Shown: piece by piece, positions 1 to 6,344 of the stretch
Numbering within the stretch: position 1 is the first letter of the stretch
Layout: every line of letters starts with the position of its first letter
Assembly: GCA_949287115.1 (NCBI GenBank)
Contig: CASEFF010000240.1
Location: 1-8,270, forward strand
Length of the DNA: 8,270 bases
DNA from: an uncultured Bacillota bacterium
GTDB taxonomy: Bacteria > Bacillota > Clostridia > Peptostreptococcales > Anaerovoracaceae
Reading direction: 5' to 3'
The notes under the pieces: generated by a model
What the model was told of the DNA's origin: nothing
What the model saw: the letters and a program-made list of their open reading frames with translations, nothing else
Database searches by the model: none
Translations under genes and position numbers: made by a program

Positions 1-7
1 CTTGAGG

Positions 8-195
8 TTTACAGTTGCCCGTGCGTTTTCGAGAAAACAACTGTAAAATCCAATGGGCCAGGAGTTCTTTACCTTTTTGGTAAATGGCTCGGAACATTAT
101 TTTCGGGCTTTTATGGGCACATCCGAAGGTCAGGCGTTTGCAAAGGTTGAAAATTTTGCAGTCCCATGTGGAAAATTGTACTGACAACTGTAAAA
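8..195. repeat. Three copies of TTTACAGTTG (two inverted, one direct)
   Basis: TTTACAGTTG at 8-17 is the exact reverse complement of CAACTGTAAA at 38-47, giving a 10-bp inverted repeat around a 20-nt centre. The centre contains a smaller inverted pair, GTTTTC (25-30) and GAAAAC (33-38). A longer version of the right arm, ACAACTGTAAAA, occurs at 37-48 and again, identically, at 184-195. These could be protein-binding sites or remnants of a small repeat element. No function can be assigned from this one locus. Confidence 0.6.
68..84. repeat. Small hairpin TTTACC-TTTTT-GGTAAA
   Basis: A perfect 6-bp inverted repeat with a 5-nt T loop. The stem is short and AT-rich and no T-run follows on either strand, so it is a weak candidate for a terminator of an upstream gene. 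Confidence 0.3.
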
Positions 196-251
196 CTCAT
201 GCTCTGATCCTGTGCATACAAAACGCCATGCAGCCGCAGCATCCGAAATAA

Positions 252-280
252 TTGAACGAAGGCGGCGGGTGTGGTATATT
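252..280 (+). promoter_or_regulatory. Putative sigma-A promoter for the MFS gene
   Basis: A -35-like TTGAAC (252-257) and a -10-like TATATT (275-280) are separated by exactly 17 nt. Transcription would begin near 287, leaving only about 14 nt of leader, which just includes the GGAGG ribosome binding site at 288-292. The short leader is the reason for caution. Confidence 0.45.
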
Positions 281-300
281 TATTAGCGGAGGCGGGTTTC

Positions 301-1515
301 ATGAGCAGGAAGATATTGTTGAACATTGATTACTCCCTTATACAGGGATTTTACTGGATGTTCTATGCCGTTGCGGCGATGTTCGTATCGGTGTATATGC
401 TCGGGAAGGGATATACGAACACTTCGATAGGAATAGTGATAGCTGTGGGCAATATACTTGCCGTGCTGATGCAGAGCATTCTGGCCAACATCACCGACAA
501 GGCGGAGAAGATATCAGACATTGCCATCATAAAGATACTCACGGCAGTGCTGTTCCTGCTTACGGCAGCGGTGCTGCTTATAGGCGAGAAGTCGATGGCG
601 CTGACGGTGGCATATACGGCGCTTATAGTGGTCCATACGGCTCTCCATCCTTTTGTCAATGCGATGAGTTTTACTCTGGGGGAGAGCGGTGAGTATGTCA
701 GCTTCGGCATAGGCAGGAGCATGGGCTCGCTTTTCGCGGCGGTGCTCGGCCTTGCAATGGGATATCTGGTGACGGATTTCGGAGTCGACGTCATACCGTT
801 TTCGGGTCTCATCATACTGATCGTGCTGGAGATCGTGGTGATAGTGGCAGGGGTGCATTACAGGAGATTTACGACAGGAAACGGTAGAGAAGAAGATACG
901 ACCGCCGGAGAAGTTGTGGAAGTCATAAGCCTCGGGGAGTTCGTTTCCGGCAATATCGTTTTCATGGTGCTGAGCGCAGGCATCGTGGCGCTGTTTTTCG
1001 GAAACGTCATAGTGGAAAACTTTACGATACAGATAATAGACAGCATAGGCGGAGATACGGAGCAGCTGGGGGTCATGATATTCGTCATGGCGATGCTGGA
1101 GATGCCGGCAATGCTGTTTTTTGACAAGATAAAAAAGCACTTTTCATACGTGTTCCTGCTGAGGGTCGCGGCCATATTCTTTGCGGTGAAGATAACGCTG
1201 ATGTACCTTGCCGATACCATGACGGTCATGTATATGGCTCAGGCATGTCAGGTGCTGGGATACGGCCTGATGTTTCCCGCAATGGTCAGCTTCATAGATG
1301 ATATAATGACGAAGGGAGAAGCCGTCAGAGGGCAGGCTGTGTTCACGACGGCGATAACCGTGGGCAATGTCCTCGGCTGCGTGTTCGGCGGCAGGATACT
1401 GGATGTGTCGACGGTCGGGACACTGCTTCTTATATGTTCGGCCATAACGGTGGCGGGAACACTTTTGATATGCTGCACGGTCGGCAGGATAAAGGGACGC
1501 GGCGCGTCAAGGTAA
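301..1515 (+). CDS. MFS transporter, 12 TM segments (MFS_1-like)
   Basis: Predicted secondary transporter in the cytoplasmic membrane; substrate unknown. The 404-residue protein is almost wholly hydrophobic and shows the usual 6+6 helix plan, starting with a helix at about residues 12-34. A motif-A-like loop after TM2 (ANITDKAEK, from residue 62) and a TM5 segment with FGIGRSMGSL (compare the RxxGS of LacY/MFS_1-like proteins) support the Major Facilitator assignment. The hydrophilic stretch at about 194-220 (Glu/Thr/Gly-rich) is the central cytoplasmic loop between the two halves. The start was set at ATG 301 because GGAGG (288-292) lies 8 nt upstream; a GTG at 271 is in frame but lacks such a site. 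It is followed after 34 nt by the cysteine-peptidase-like gene, probably in the same transcript. The family call is secure. Sugar, drug or amino-acid efflux cannot be told apart. Confidence 0.88.
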   Translation: MSRKILLNIDYSLIQGFYWMFYAVAAMFVSVYMLGKGYTNTSIGIVIAVGNILAVLMQSILANITDKAEKISDIAIIKILTAVLFLLTAAVLLIGEKSMALTVAYTALIVVHTALHPFVNAMSFTLGESGEYVSFGIGRSMGSLFAAVLGLAMGYLVTDFGVDVIPFSGLIILIVLEIVVIVAGVHYRRFTTGNGREEDTTAGEVVEVISLGEFVSGNIVFMVLSAGIVALFFGNVIVENFTIQIIDSIGGDTEQLGVMIFVMAMLEMPAMLFFDKIKKHFSYVFLLRVAAIFFAVKITLMYLADTMTVMYMAQACQVLGYGLMFPAMVSFIDDIMTKGEAVRGQAVFTTAITVGNVLGCVFGGRILDVSTVGTLLLICSAITVAGTLLICCTVGRIKGRGASR

Positions 1516-1549
1516 CGGGACGGAATATGTACGGAAGGGGAAAACGCAC

Positions 1550-2182
1550 ATGGCGGAGAAGAAAGAACTGAGATATTTCAACATAGGAAACTCCTACGGA
1601 GGCAACCAGCGGTGGATGATAGACCCGTGGATGCATATAGGCGGCTGCGGCGCGCTGACAGCGTGTGATATTTTCATATACATGATGCTGTATAAAGAAG
1701 CCGGGGAGCTTTGTCCCTACGACGTATCCGCCATGACGAAAAAACAGTACAGGAAGTTTGCCATGTCGGTGAGACCGTACCTGCGTCCGAGGGAATCGGG
1801 GATAAAGGATCTCGAGACATTCATGGAGGGGGTCAGGATATACCTTGAAGACGTCGGTGAAACGGGAGTGACGCTGACGGGATTTGACGGCAGCGAGCCG
1901 TATGAAAAGGCGGCAGCGGCCATAGTGGAAAGCATAGACAGAGATATGCCGCTGGCGTATCTGATGCTGAAGCACAGCGACAGGAAGTTCGACTTCTTTG
2001 AGTGGCACTGGTTTCCTGTGATAGGATATGAGGAAACGGAAGGCGGTTTCATGATAAAAGTCGCCACCTACGGCAAGGCGCACTGGCTGCCGTTAAGGGA
2101 ACTGTGGGATACGGGATATGATGAAAAGGGCGGCATGGTGCTGTTCGATATAAAAAAGAGCGAAAGCAGCCAGACAGTATAG
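1550..2182 (+). CDS. Unknown protein resembling papain-like/C39-like cysteine peptidases
   Basis: A 210-residue soluble protein with no signal peptide or membrane segment. I know no named function. It has the order of motifs expected of a papain-fold peptidase: an N-terminal block NQRWMIDPWMHIGGCGALTACD (shown in two parts: NQRWMIDPWM at 19-28 and HIGGCGALTACD at 29-40), where Cys33 sits before a helix as a nucleophile would; then His153 in EWHWFPVIGYE (151-161), at the start of a beta strand as in C39-like domains; then a strand-turn-strand (VATYGKAHWLPLRELW, 171-186) where such enzymes carry the third catalytic residue. No Asp or Asn is evident at that third position (Thr173/Tyr174 instead), so activity is uncertain. 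From memory, Clostridia contain uncharacterised proteins with a similar GGCxAxTACD motif. A GGAAGGGG ribosome binding site (1533-1540) precedes ATG by 9 nt. It follows the MFS gene by 34 nt and ends before a GC-rich hairpin, suggesting co-transcription. Peptidase-like fold is an inference. Confidence 0.8.
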   Translation: MAEKKELRYFNIGNSYGGNQRWMIDPWMHIGGCGALTACDIFIYMMLYKEAGELCPYDVSAMTKKQYRKFAMSVRPYLRPRESGIKDLETFMEGVRIYLEDVGETGVTLTGFDGSEPYEKAAAAIVESIDRDMPLAYLMLKHSDRKFDFFEWHWFPVIGYEETEGGFMIKVATYGKAHWLPLRELWDTGYDEKGGMVLFDIKKSESSQTV

Positions 2183-2207
2183 ATATTACAAAATCATCAA
2201 AGCAAAG

Positions 2208-2230
2208 GGGCGCCGGTTCATCCGGCGCCC
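2208..2230. terminator. Bidirectional hairpin terminator between convergent genes
   Basis: GGGCGCCGG (2208-2216) and CCGGCGCCC (2222-2230) form a perfect 9-bp GC-rich stem with a 5-nt loop, midway between two genes that converge on it (stops at 2182 on plus and 2261 on minus). On the minus strand the stem is followed by a T-rich stretch (CTTTGCTTTGATGATTTTG), so it looks a better intrinsic terminator for the minus-strand ylmH-like gene than for the plus strand, where no T-run follows. Confidence 0.75.
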
Positions 2231-2260
2231 TGTCGTATGTCTGTCACGTGTATCCATACT

Positions 2261-3028
2261 TCAGATAAATCTTTCCAGCAGTACGTATGTCCTGTCTTTC
2301 CGCGTCTGGCCGCCGACTTCACGCAGGTAGGCCTTTCCCTTTCCGCGGAGGACCAGTTTATCGCCTTCTTCCACCTTCATGTCCGCCTTTTCTGCCTGTA
2401 TACCGTTGACGAATACGATGCCGGACCGGATGGCTTCGGCGGCTTTTCCGCGGGACAGTTTGAATGCGGAGGATACGATGTTGTCGAGCCGCAGCGAAGC
2501 TACGGTATCGTTTACCATGACCGTCCTGACTTCCGGTATCATGAGCTCGGACAGGGGTACGGATGAAAGCTCGAGCCGCGTCCTTCCGGCCTGATGGTAG
2601 TTGAGCAGCAGGAAGTCCTTTATATCGTCGAGAATTATGATGTCGGCGCCGTCATCTCTCACGAGTATATCGCCGGTCATCTCACGCTTTATACCGAGTC
2701 CCGTCAGGGAACCGAGATAGTCGCGATGGGTGAGCTTCCTGCCGCCTGTCGGAGTCGTTACGCGTATGACCGACAGCGGGATGTCGCTCTCGTCGGCGTA
2801 ATCCGGCAGAAACGCTGCAACGGTACGCTCCGCATCTTCGTAGCCTCCGAAAAATGTGTATCTTGAGTCGCCGGCGCCCCGTGTGATCCGGCGACAAAGT
2901 TTTTCTGCCATGGAGCGCTGTCTGAGATCGAGAAAGCCGGTAAACGTTATGCGGTACTGGCTCAAACACTGCTCCAGCTTGTCCTCGATGCCGGCAAGCA
3001 GCATCTTGTCTTCTTTTGACATATCCAT
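2261..3028 (-). CDS. ylmH: YlmH-like S4-domain RNA-binding protein
   Basis: A 255-residue protein of the YlmH family. The N-terminal two thirds match the family's leading domain, including the segments FFGGYEDAER and LGSLTGLGIKR. An S4 RNA-binding domain at about 179-240 carries RLDNIV, LSRGKAAEAIRSG, VFVNG and the end motif EEGDKLVLRGKGK. In Bacillus subtilis, YlmH binds ribosomal material and can stand in for RqcP in ribosome-associated quality control, where peptidyl-tRNA is held on the split 50S subunit during alanine tailing; that role here is by homology. In many Firmicutes the gene lies beside ylmG and divIVA, but here it stands alone between unrelated genes. The ATG at 3028 was chosen because an AAAAAGGAG ribosome binding site (3039-3047, minus) lies 10 nt upstream; a second in-frame ATG two codons in is too far. 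It has its own promoter and a terminator-like hairpin, so it is likely monocistronic. Confidence 0.92.
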   Translation of the reverse strand: MDMSKEDKMLLAGIEDKLEQCLSQYRITFTGFLDLRQRSMAEKLCRRITRGAGDSRYTFFGGYEDAERTVAAFLPDYADESDIPLSVIRVTTPTGGRKLTHRDYLGSLTGLGIKREMTGDILVRDDGADIIILDDIKDFLLLNYHQAGRTRLELSSVPLSELMIPEVRTVMVNDTVASLRLDNIVSSAFKLSRGKAAEAIRSGIVFVNGIQAEKADMKVEEGDKLVLRGKGKAYLREVGGQTRKDRTYVLLERFI

Positions 3029-3056
3029 ATCAATTCATCTCCTTTTTCGCCATTAC

Positions 3057-3085
3057 ATTATATTGGAACGGAAGGCGCTGTGCAA
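3057..3085 (-). promoter_or_regulatory. Sigma-A promoter of the ylmH-like gene
   Basis: Read on the minus strand, TTGCAC (3085-3080) is followed after exactly 17 nt by a perfect TATAAT (3062-3057). Transcription would start near 3050, giving a leader of about 22 nt that contains the ribosome binding site. This is the best promoter match in the window. Confidence 0.8.
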
Positions 3086-3095
3086 CAGTTTAACG

Positions 3096-3124
3096 CGACC
3101 GGAGCGCCCGGAATATACCGGTCG
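3096..3124. repeat. Inverted repeat in the divergent promoter region
   Basis: CGACCGG (3096-3102) and CCGGTCG (3118-3124) form a perfect 7-bp dyad with a 15-nt centre. It lies upstream of the -35 box of the minus-strand ylmH promoter and about 44 bp upstream of the putative promoter of the plus-strand hydrolase. It could be an operator for a dimeric regulator. The length is modest and chance is possible. Confidence 0.35.
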
Positions 3125-3167
3125 TTCGGATTGACATGAGACTCAGGCCGCAGGCGGTACTTTGATA

Positions 3168-3196
3168 TGGAAAGGAAGGGCGGCGTATGTTATCAT
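3168..3196 (+). promoter_or_regulatory. Putative extended -10 promoter for the hydrolase gene
   Basis: TGTTATCAT at 3188-3196 reads as an extended -10 element (TG, one base, then TATCAT, 5 of 6 matches to TATAAT). A weak -35 (TGGAAA, 3168-3173) sits 17 nt upstream. Transcription would start near 3203 and the leader would hold the GGGAGG ribosome binding site. It may drive the whole rightward run of genes. Confidence 0.45.
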
Positions 3197-3238
3197 GGAT
3201 ACGGCTTTAAAACGGAAAAACGATCGGGAGGTATCGCC

Positions 3239-3979
3239 ATGAGAAAAGGATATATAAGACGAAACGACAGCTACGACATACCCTACAGCTGCGAGGGATA
3301 TGAGGACGCGGGAAAGGCGGTCATCGTCGTCCACGGGTTTGCCAGCAGCAAGGAGAGCCCTACGGTGGAGATGCTGATGCGCAAGCTGCCGGCAAAGGGG
3401 TTCGGCGTTGTGGCTTTCGACCTGCCGGCTCACGGAGACAGCCCGGCGGACGGCGAGATGCTCAATGTTGAGAACTGCGTCGCCGATATGAAGGCGGTGG
3501 AGGATTTTACAGCGGAAAATTTCCCAAAGGCGGAGATATGTTATTTCGGGTCGAGTTTTGGCGCCTACATAACGATGACATACCTGACGGAGCGCAGGAC
3601 GCGTGGAGAGCGGGCGTTTTTCAGGAGCGCAGCCGTCAACATGTCCGACTATTTCGATGAACTGAACGATACCGAAAAGAAGGAGCTTTCGGATAACGGG
3701 TATTTCATGCTCGAAGACGACGTGAGGCCTGTAAAGATAACGGAGAGTTTCCTGCGGAGCCTGAAGGAAAACGATCCGAGAGAAGACTTCGCGCGGAGAG
3801 GGCTTACCTTGAGGATGATACACGGGAGCTGCGATGAGGATATCGCATACGATGAGGCTGTGAAGTTCGCGGAAAAGTACGATATAGAGCTCGTCACGGT
3901 TGAGGGCGGAGATCACAGGCTCTCCATACCGGGAGCGCCGGAAAGGGTGCTGACGGAAGCGCTGGATCTGTTCAAATAA
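3239..3979 (+). CDS. Alpha/beta hydrolase (serine hydrolase)
   Basis: A 246-residue cytoplasmic alpha/beta-hydrolase-fold enzyme, probably an esterase, acylhydrolase or peptidase of the Hydrolase_4/S33-like kind; substrate unknown. The catalytic plan is complete: oxyanion-hole motif VVHGF (30-34), FDLPAHGDS (60-68) after strand 4, nucleophile elbow GSSFG with Ser106 (104-108), acid Asp199 in HGSCDEDI (195-202) and base His226 in GGDHRLS (223-229). The region 130-185, rich in Asp/Glu/Lys, is the cap inserted between the last strands. The start was placed at ATG 3239, where GGGAGG (3226-3231) lies 7 nt upstream. An in-frame ATG at 3167 would add 24 residues, but that stretch has no resemblance to the family and overlaps the promoter. 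The radical SAM gene starts 25 nt after its stop, so the two are probably co-transcribed. Confidence 0.9.
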   Translation: MRKGYIRRNDSYDIPYSCEGYEDAGKAVIVVHGFASSKESPTVEMLMRKLPAKGFGVVAFDLPAHGDSPADGEMLNVENCVADMKAVEDFTAENFPKAEICYFGSSFGAYITMTYLTERRTRGERAFFRSAAVNMSDYFDELNDTEKKELSDNGYFMLEDDVRPVKITESFLRSLKENDPREDFARRGLTLRMIHGSCDEDIAYDEAVKFAEKYDIELVTVEGGDHRLSIPGAPERVLTEALDLFK

Positions 3980-4004
3980 AGGAAGGGACTCGACGGGAGG
4001 CGTC

Positions 4005-5807
4005 ATGAAGATACTGCTTGTGGCTGTAAACGCAAAGTACATACATTCAAATCCGGCTGTATACAGTCTCGCATCCTGCTGCAGGGAGCGGGCGCGCGGC
4101 GGCAGTCTGCACCGGGATGGCGTGGAGGTTCCGGCGCCCGAAACGGAGATCGCCGAATACACGATAAATCAGCAGACGAGCCGCATACTGGCTGACATAT
4201 ATGACAGGAAACCCGATGTCCTGATGTTTTCATGTTACATCTGGAACAGGCGCGAAGTGGCGGGATTGATTCGCGATGCGAAGAGCGTGATGCCGGACGT
4301 CGATATATGGATCGGCGGGCCGGAGGTGTCTTTCGATGCGGAAAACATCCTGAAAACACTGCCGGAGGCAAGGGGGATCATGCGCGGAGAAGGAGAAGAT
4401 ATCTTCTGCCGTCTGGCAGCTCTGTATTCTGCCTGCGGGGAAAAGAAGCGGCTGCCGGTACGCGGTGAACTTGAACGGGTGGAAGGAATAACGTTCCGTG
4501 ACGGAGAGACGGTGGTATCGTGTGACGAGCCTCAAAAGTGTGTGGATCTTGATGCCCTGCCGTTTCCATATGAGAAGTCCGAAGGGCCGGAAAACAGGAT
4601 AATATATTACGAAAGCAGCAGAGGATGCCCGTTCCGGTGCGCCTACTGCCTGTCGTCTGTCGACAGAACGATGCGCTTTCGCGATGTGGAGAAGGTGAAG
4701 GATGAGCTTAGGATATTCATTGACAGCGGAGTACCGCAGGTGAAATTCGTGGACAGGACGTTCAACTGCGAGCGGGAGCGGGCGCTGGATATATGGAGAT
4801 TCCTTGCGGAAAACGATAACGGCGTCACGAATTTTCACTTTGAGATAGCGGGAGACATCCTTGGGGACGAGGAGCTGGCGCTGCTCGGGAGCGTGAGGCC
4901 GGGGCAGTTTCAGCTGGAGATAGGCGTACAGTCGACGAACGGCAGGACTCTGGAGGAGATACGCAGGAATGCCGATTTAAAGCGCCTTGGAGAAAACGTT
5001 GCGGCAATAAAGCGGGCAGGCAACGTACATGTCCATCTGGATTTGATAGCCGGTCTGCCCTATGAAGACTACGGCAGCTTTTCACGTTCTTTCGACGATG
5101 TGTTCGCCATGGGGTCCGACCAGCTGCAGCTGGGATTTCTGAAGGTGCTGTCGGGGACGCCGATGGAGGAAAAGCGTGATACGTACGGGATAAAGCATAC
5201 GGCAGAGCCGCCGTACGAAGTACTGAAGACGCGATGGATCTCATACGAAGATATCATAAAGCTCAAAGGCGTCGAGGAAATGGTGGAGGTCTACCATAAC
5301 AGCGGACAGTTCGGAAATTCACTGGCGCTGCTTATGGGACATTTCGCCGGGCCTTTCAGTTTTTTCGAAGCGCTGGCGGGATGGTACGAAGATGCCGGCA
5401 CGGCAATGGTGAACGTGTCGAGAAACGCGCGGTATGAGAGGCTGCTTGCGTTTGCGGCGGATATGCTTTCGGGACATGATTTGGAGGAGTTTGTCACGGC
5501 CATGATATTCGACTATTATATGCGCGATAATGTGAAGTCGAGACCTGAGTTTTTCGGAGCGGAGAGAGTGGAAAAGTCCTTTTCGAAGACGTTTTACAGC
5601 ATAGAAGCGAGGGAGCACAGGTATCTTTCGGGAGGCCGTTACGACACCGATGATCCGAGACTTTTGAGGAAGCTCACGCATCTGGAAAAAGCCGGGGGTA
5701 GATATTATCTGTTCGATTACGAGGATCGTGATCCGCTGAACGGTAATGCGAGGGTCATAAAGATAGAGGAGCGGATATATCTGGAGAGACACACGGATTT
5801 AACGTAA
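4005..5807 (+). CDS. B12-binding-type radical SAM protein (DUF4080 family)
   Basis: A 600-residue radical S-adenosylmethionine enzyme. The N-terminal part (about 1-140) has the Rossmann-like layout of cobalamin-binding domains of class B radical SAM proteins, with the family signature AVNAKYIHSNPAVYSL (from residue 7) and the strand-loop IWIGGPEVSFD. There is no DxHxxG cobalamin-ligand motif, as is usual for radical SAM B12 proteins. The radical SAM barrel follows: the 4Fe-4S motif is C208-x3-C212-x2-C215 in SSRGCPFRCAYCLSS, and later come KFVDRTFN, FEIAGDIL, LEIGVQSTN and HLDLIAGLPYED. The remaining 200 or so residues (including HNSGQFGNSLALL) match the C-terminal domain I associate with DUF4080. 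The reaction and substrate are unknown for this family; methylation is a guess from the domain plan. GGGAGG ends only 4 nt before the ATG, a short spacing, but the MKILLVAVNAKY start is the family's own. The hydrolase gene lies 25 nt upstream. Confidence 0.9.
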   Translation: MKILLVAVNAKYIHSNPAVYSLASCCRERARGGSLHRDGVEVPAPETEIAEYTINQQTSRILADIYDRKPDVLMFSCYIWNRREVAGLIRDAKSVMPDVDIWIGGPEVSFDAENILKTLPEARGIMRGEGEDIFCRLAALYSACGEKKRLPVRGELERVEGITFRDGETVVSCDEPQKCVDLDALPFPYEKSEGPENRIIYYESSRGCPFRCAYCLSSVDRTMRFRDVEKVKDELRIFIDSGVPQVKFVDRTFNCERERALDIWRFLAENDNGVTNFHFEIAGDILGDEELALLGSVRPGQFQLEIGVQSTNGRTLEEIRRNADLKRLGENVAAIKRAGNVHVHLDLIAGLPYEDYGSFSRSFDDVFAMGSDQLQLGFLKVLSGTPMEEKRDTYGIKHTAEPPYEVLKTRWISYEDIIKLKGVEEMVEVYHNSGQFGNSLALLMGHFAGPFSFFEALAGWYEDAGTAMVNVSRNARYERLLAFAADMLSGHDLEEFVTAMIFDYYMRDNVKSRPEFFGAERVEKSFSKTFYSIEAREHRYLSGGRYDTDDPRLLRKLTHLEKAGGRYYLFDYEDRDPLNGNARVIKIEERIYLERHTDLT

Positions 5808-5840
5808 AATTAAAGAGGAGATGGTGGAAGAGTGGTGGCG

Positions 5841-5875
5841 TTGTTCATATACTTTAAAATAGATATTTTAAAGTA
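5841..5875 (+). promoter_or_regulatory. Long perfect dyad overlapping a promoter
   Basis: TACTTTAAAATA (5850-5861) and TATTTTAAAGTA (5864-5875) are exact reverse complements around a 2-nt GA centre. The site ends 1 nt before the ribosome binding site of the next gene. Two promoter readings overlap it: TTGTTC (5841-5846) with TATTTT (5864-5869) at 17 nt, or TATACT (5848-5853) with a weak -35. A 2-nt loop and an all-A/T stem argue against an RNA hairpin or terminator. A DNA operator for a dimeric repressor is the likeliest reading. It matches no operator consensus I recognise with confidence. Confidence 0.6.
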
Positions 5876-5888
5876 AGGGGGAATGAAA

Positions 5889-6311
5889 ATGGCACTGCTT
5901 ATGAATGATACGGATATGAAAAGTATGCTTGAGTCCATCAGGCCGGAAGGAGAGACATATCAGGGGCAGGCATGGGGGACGCTCATGTCGGGAACGGCTG
6001 AAATGCTGGCGCTGGGCGCATTGAGCAATGTCTACTGCTATATCGGTGTGACTGAGAAATCGCTCGTGATAGCGGTGTTGGAGACTTTGGACATATCTCA
6101 CATCTACGGCAGGATATGTCTTCCGTTCAGTGAACTTGAATCTGTTAAGATAAAGAAGGGACTTGTGCCGTCTCAGAGAATAATAAAGATAAAGAGCGGA
6201 AAGACGAAACTGAAAATCTCGCTTGTCAACAATTCAATAACTGCGAAGGTGAAAGAGCAGAAGCAGGGAATGAAAGTCATCTGCGAAGCGTTGGAAAGCA
6301 TTGCAAAATGA
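5889..6311 (+). CDS. Small protein, possible PH-like domain
   Basis: A 140-residue protein that I do not recognise by name. After an N-terminal segment with a Met/Leu/Gly/Ala-rich patch (GTLMSGTAEMLALGAL), the rest alternates strands and ends in a helix (KVICEALESIAK). The order is: strand YCYIGVTEKSLVIAVLE; turn; CLPFSELESVKIKKGL; strands RIIKIKSG and KLKISLV; final helix. This pattern (a 'term-that-reads' strand, a PFSELESVKIKKG strand, then a Lys-rich hairpin) is typical of bacterial PH-like (bPH) domains. The fold is an inference. There is no signal peptide. An upstream in-frame ATG at 5883 lies only 1 nt after the AAGGGGG ribosome binding site (5875-5881), so ATG 5889, 7 nt after it, is preferred. 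It follows the radical SAM gene by 81 nt, a gap that contains a large dyad, and so is probably regulated on its own. Confidence 0.75.
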   Translation: MALLMNDTDMKSMLESIRPEGETYQGQAWGTLMSGTAEMLALGALSNVYCYIGVTEKSLVIAVLETLDISHIYGRICLPFSELESVKIKKGLVPSQRIIKIKSGKTKLKISLVNNSITAKVKEQKQGMKVICEALESIAK

Positions 6312-6315
6312 CGCA

Positions 6316-6344
6316 TCGACTTATACCTCTTTGTATGCTATGAT
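6316..6344 (+). promoter_or_regulatory. Extended -10 promoter of the GTPase gene
   Basis: TATGAT (6339-6344) preceded by TG and one base (6336-6338) forms an extended -10 element. TCGACT (6316-6321), 4 of 6 matches to TTGACA, lies exactly 17 nt upstream. Transcription would start near 6351, giving a leader of about 31 nt. A 6-bp dyad, ATGATT (6340-6345) and AATCAT (6355-6360), overlaps the -10 and start site. Confidence 0.55.

Larger units (their letters stand above)
1..250. other. Intergenic region without a convincing gene
   Basis: No gene is supported here. The plus frame starting at base 1 is open up to a TGA at 148-150 (49 codons, entering from the left edge). Its translation is Cys-, Phe- and Gly-rich, resembles no family I know, and uses codons unlike the neighbouring genes. 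A minus-strand reading of about 70 codons (326 to 111) also looks like noise. The region does hold a three-copy short repeat and a small hairpin, listed separately. The tail of an upstream gene ending at 150 cannot be excluded. Confidence 0.5.

Noticed and set aside
514..1140. Long minus-strand open frame (208 codons) inside the MFS gene
   Set aside because: It is His/Tyr/Arg-rich, has no ribosome binding site or family resemblance, and lies antisense to a well-supported membrane protein gene.
2237..2866. Plus-strand open frames opposite the ylmH-like gene
   Set aside because: They are antisense to a clear S4-domain protein and show no ribosome binding sites or motifs.
3131..3136. Perfect -35 hexamer TTGACA on the plus strand
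   Set aside because: No acceptable -10 element lies 16-19 nt downstream; the nearest TACTTT is 21 nt away.
3167..3238. Upstream in-frame start for the hydrolase
   Set aside because: ATG 3167 lacks a well-placed ribosome binding site, whereas ATG 3239 has GGGAGG at 7 nt; the added 24 residues do not fit the fold.
3143..4162. Minus-strand open frame of 339 codons opposite the hydrolase
   Set aside because: The plus-strand hydrolase has a full catalytic triad in order. The minus frame crosses an intergenic region and has no recognisable motif, so it is a codon-composition shadow.
5850..5875. The AT-rich dyad as an intrinsic terminator of the radical SAM gene
   Set aside because: The stem has only two G-C pairs, a 2-nt centre and no following T-run; purines (AAGGGGG) follow instead.
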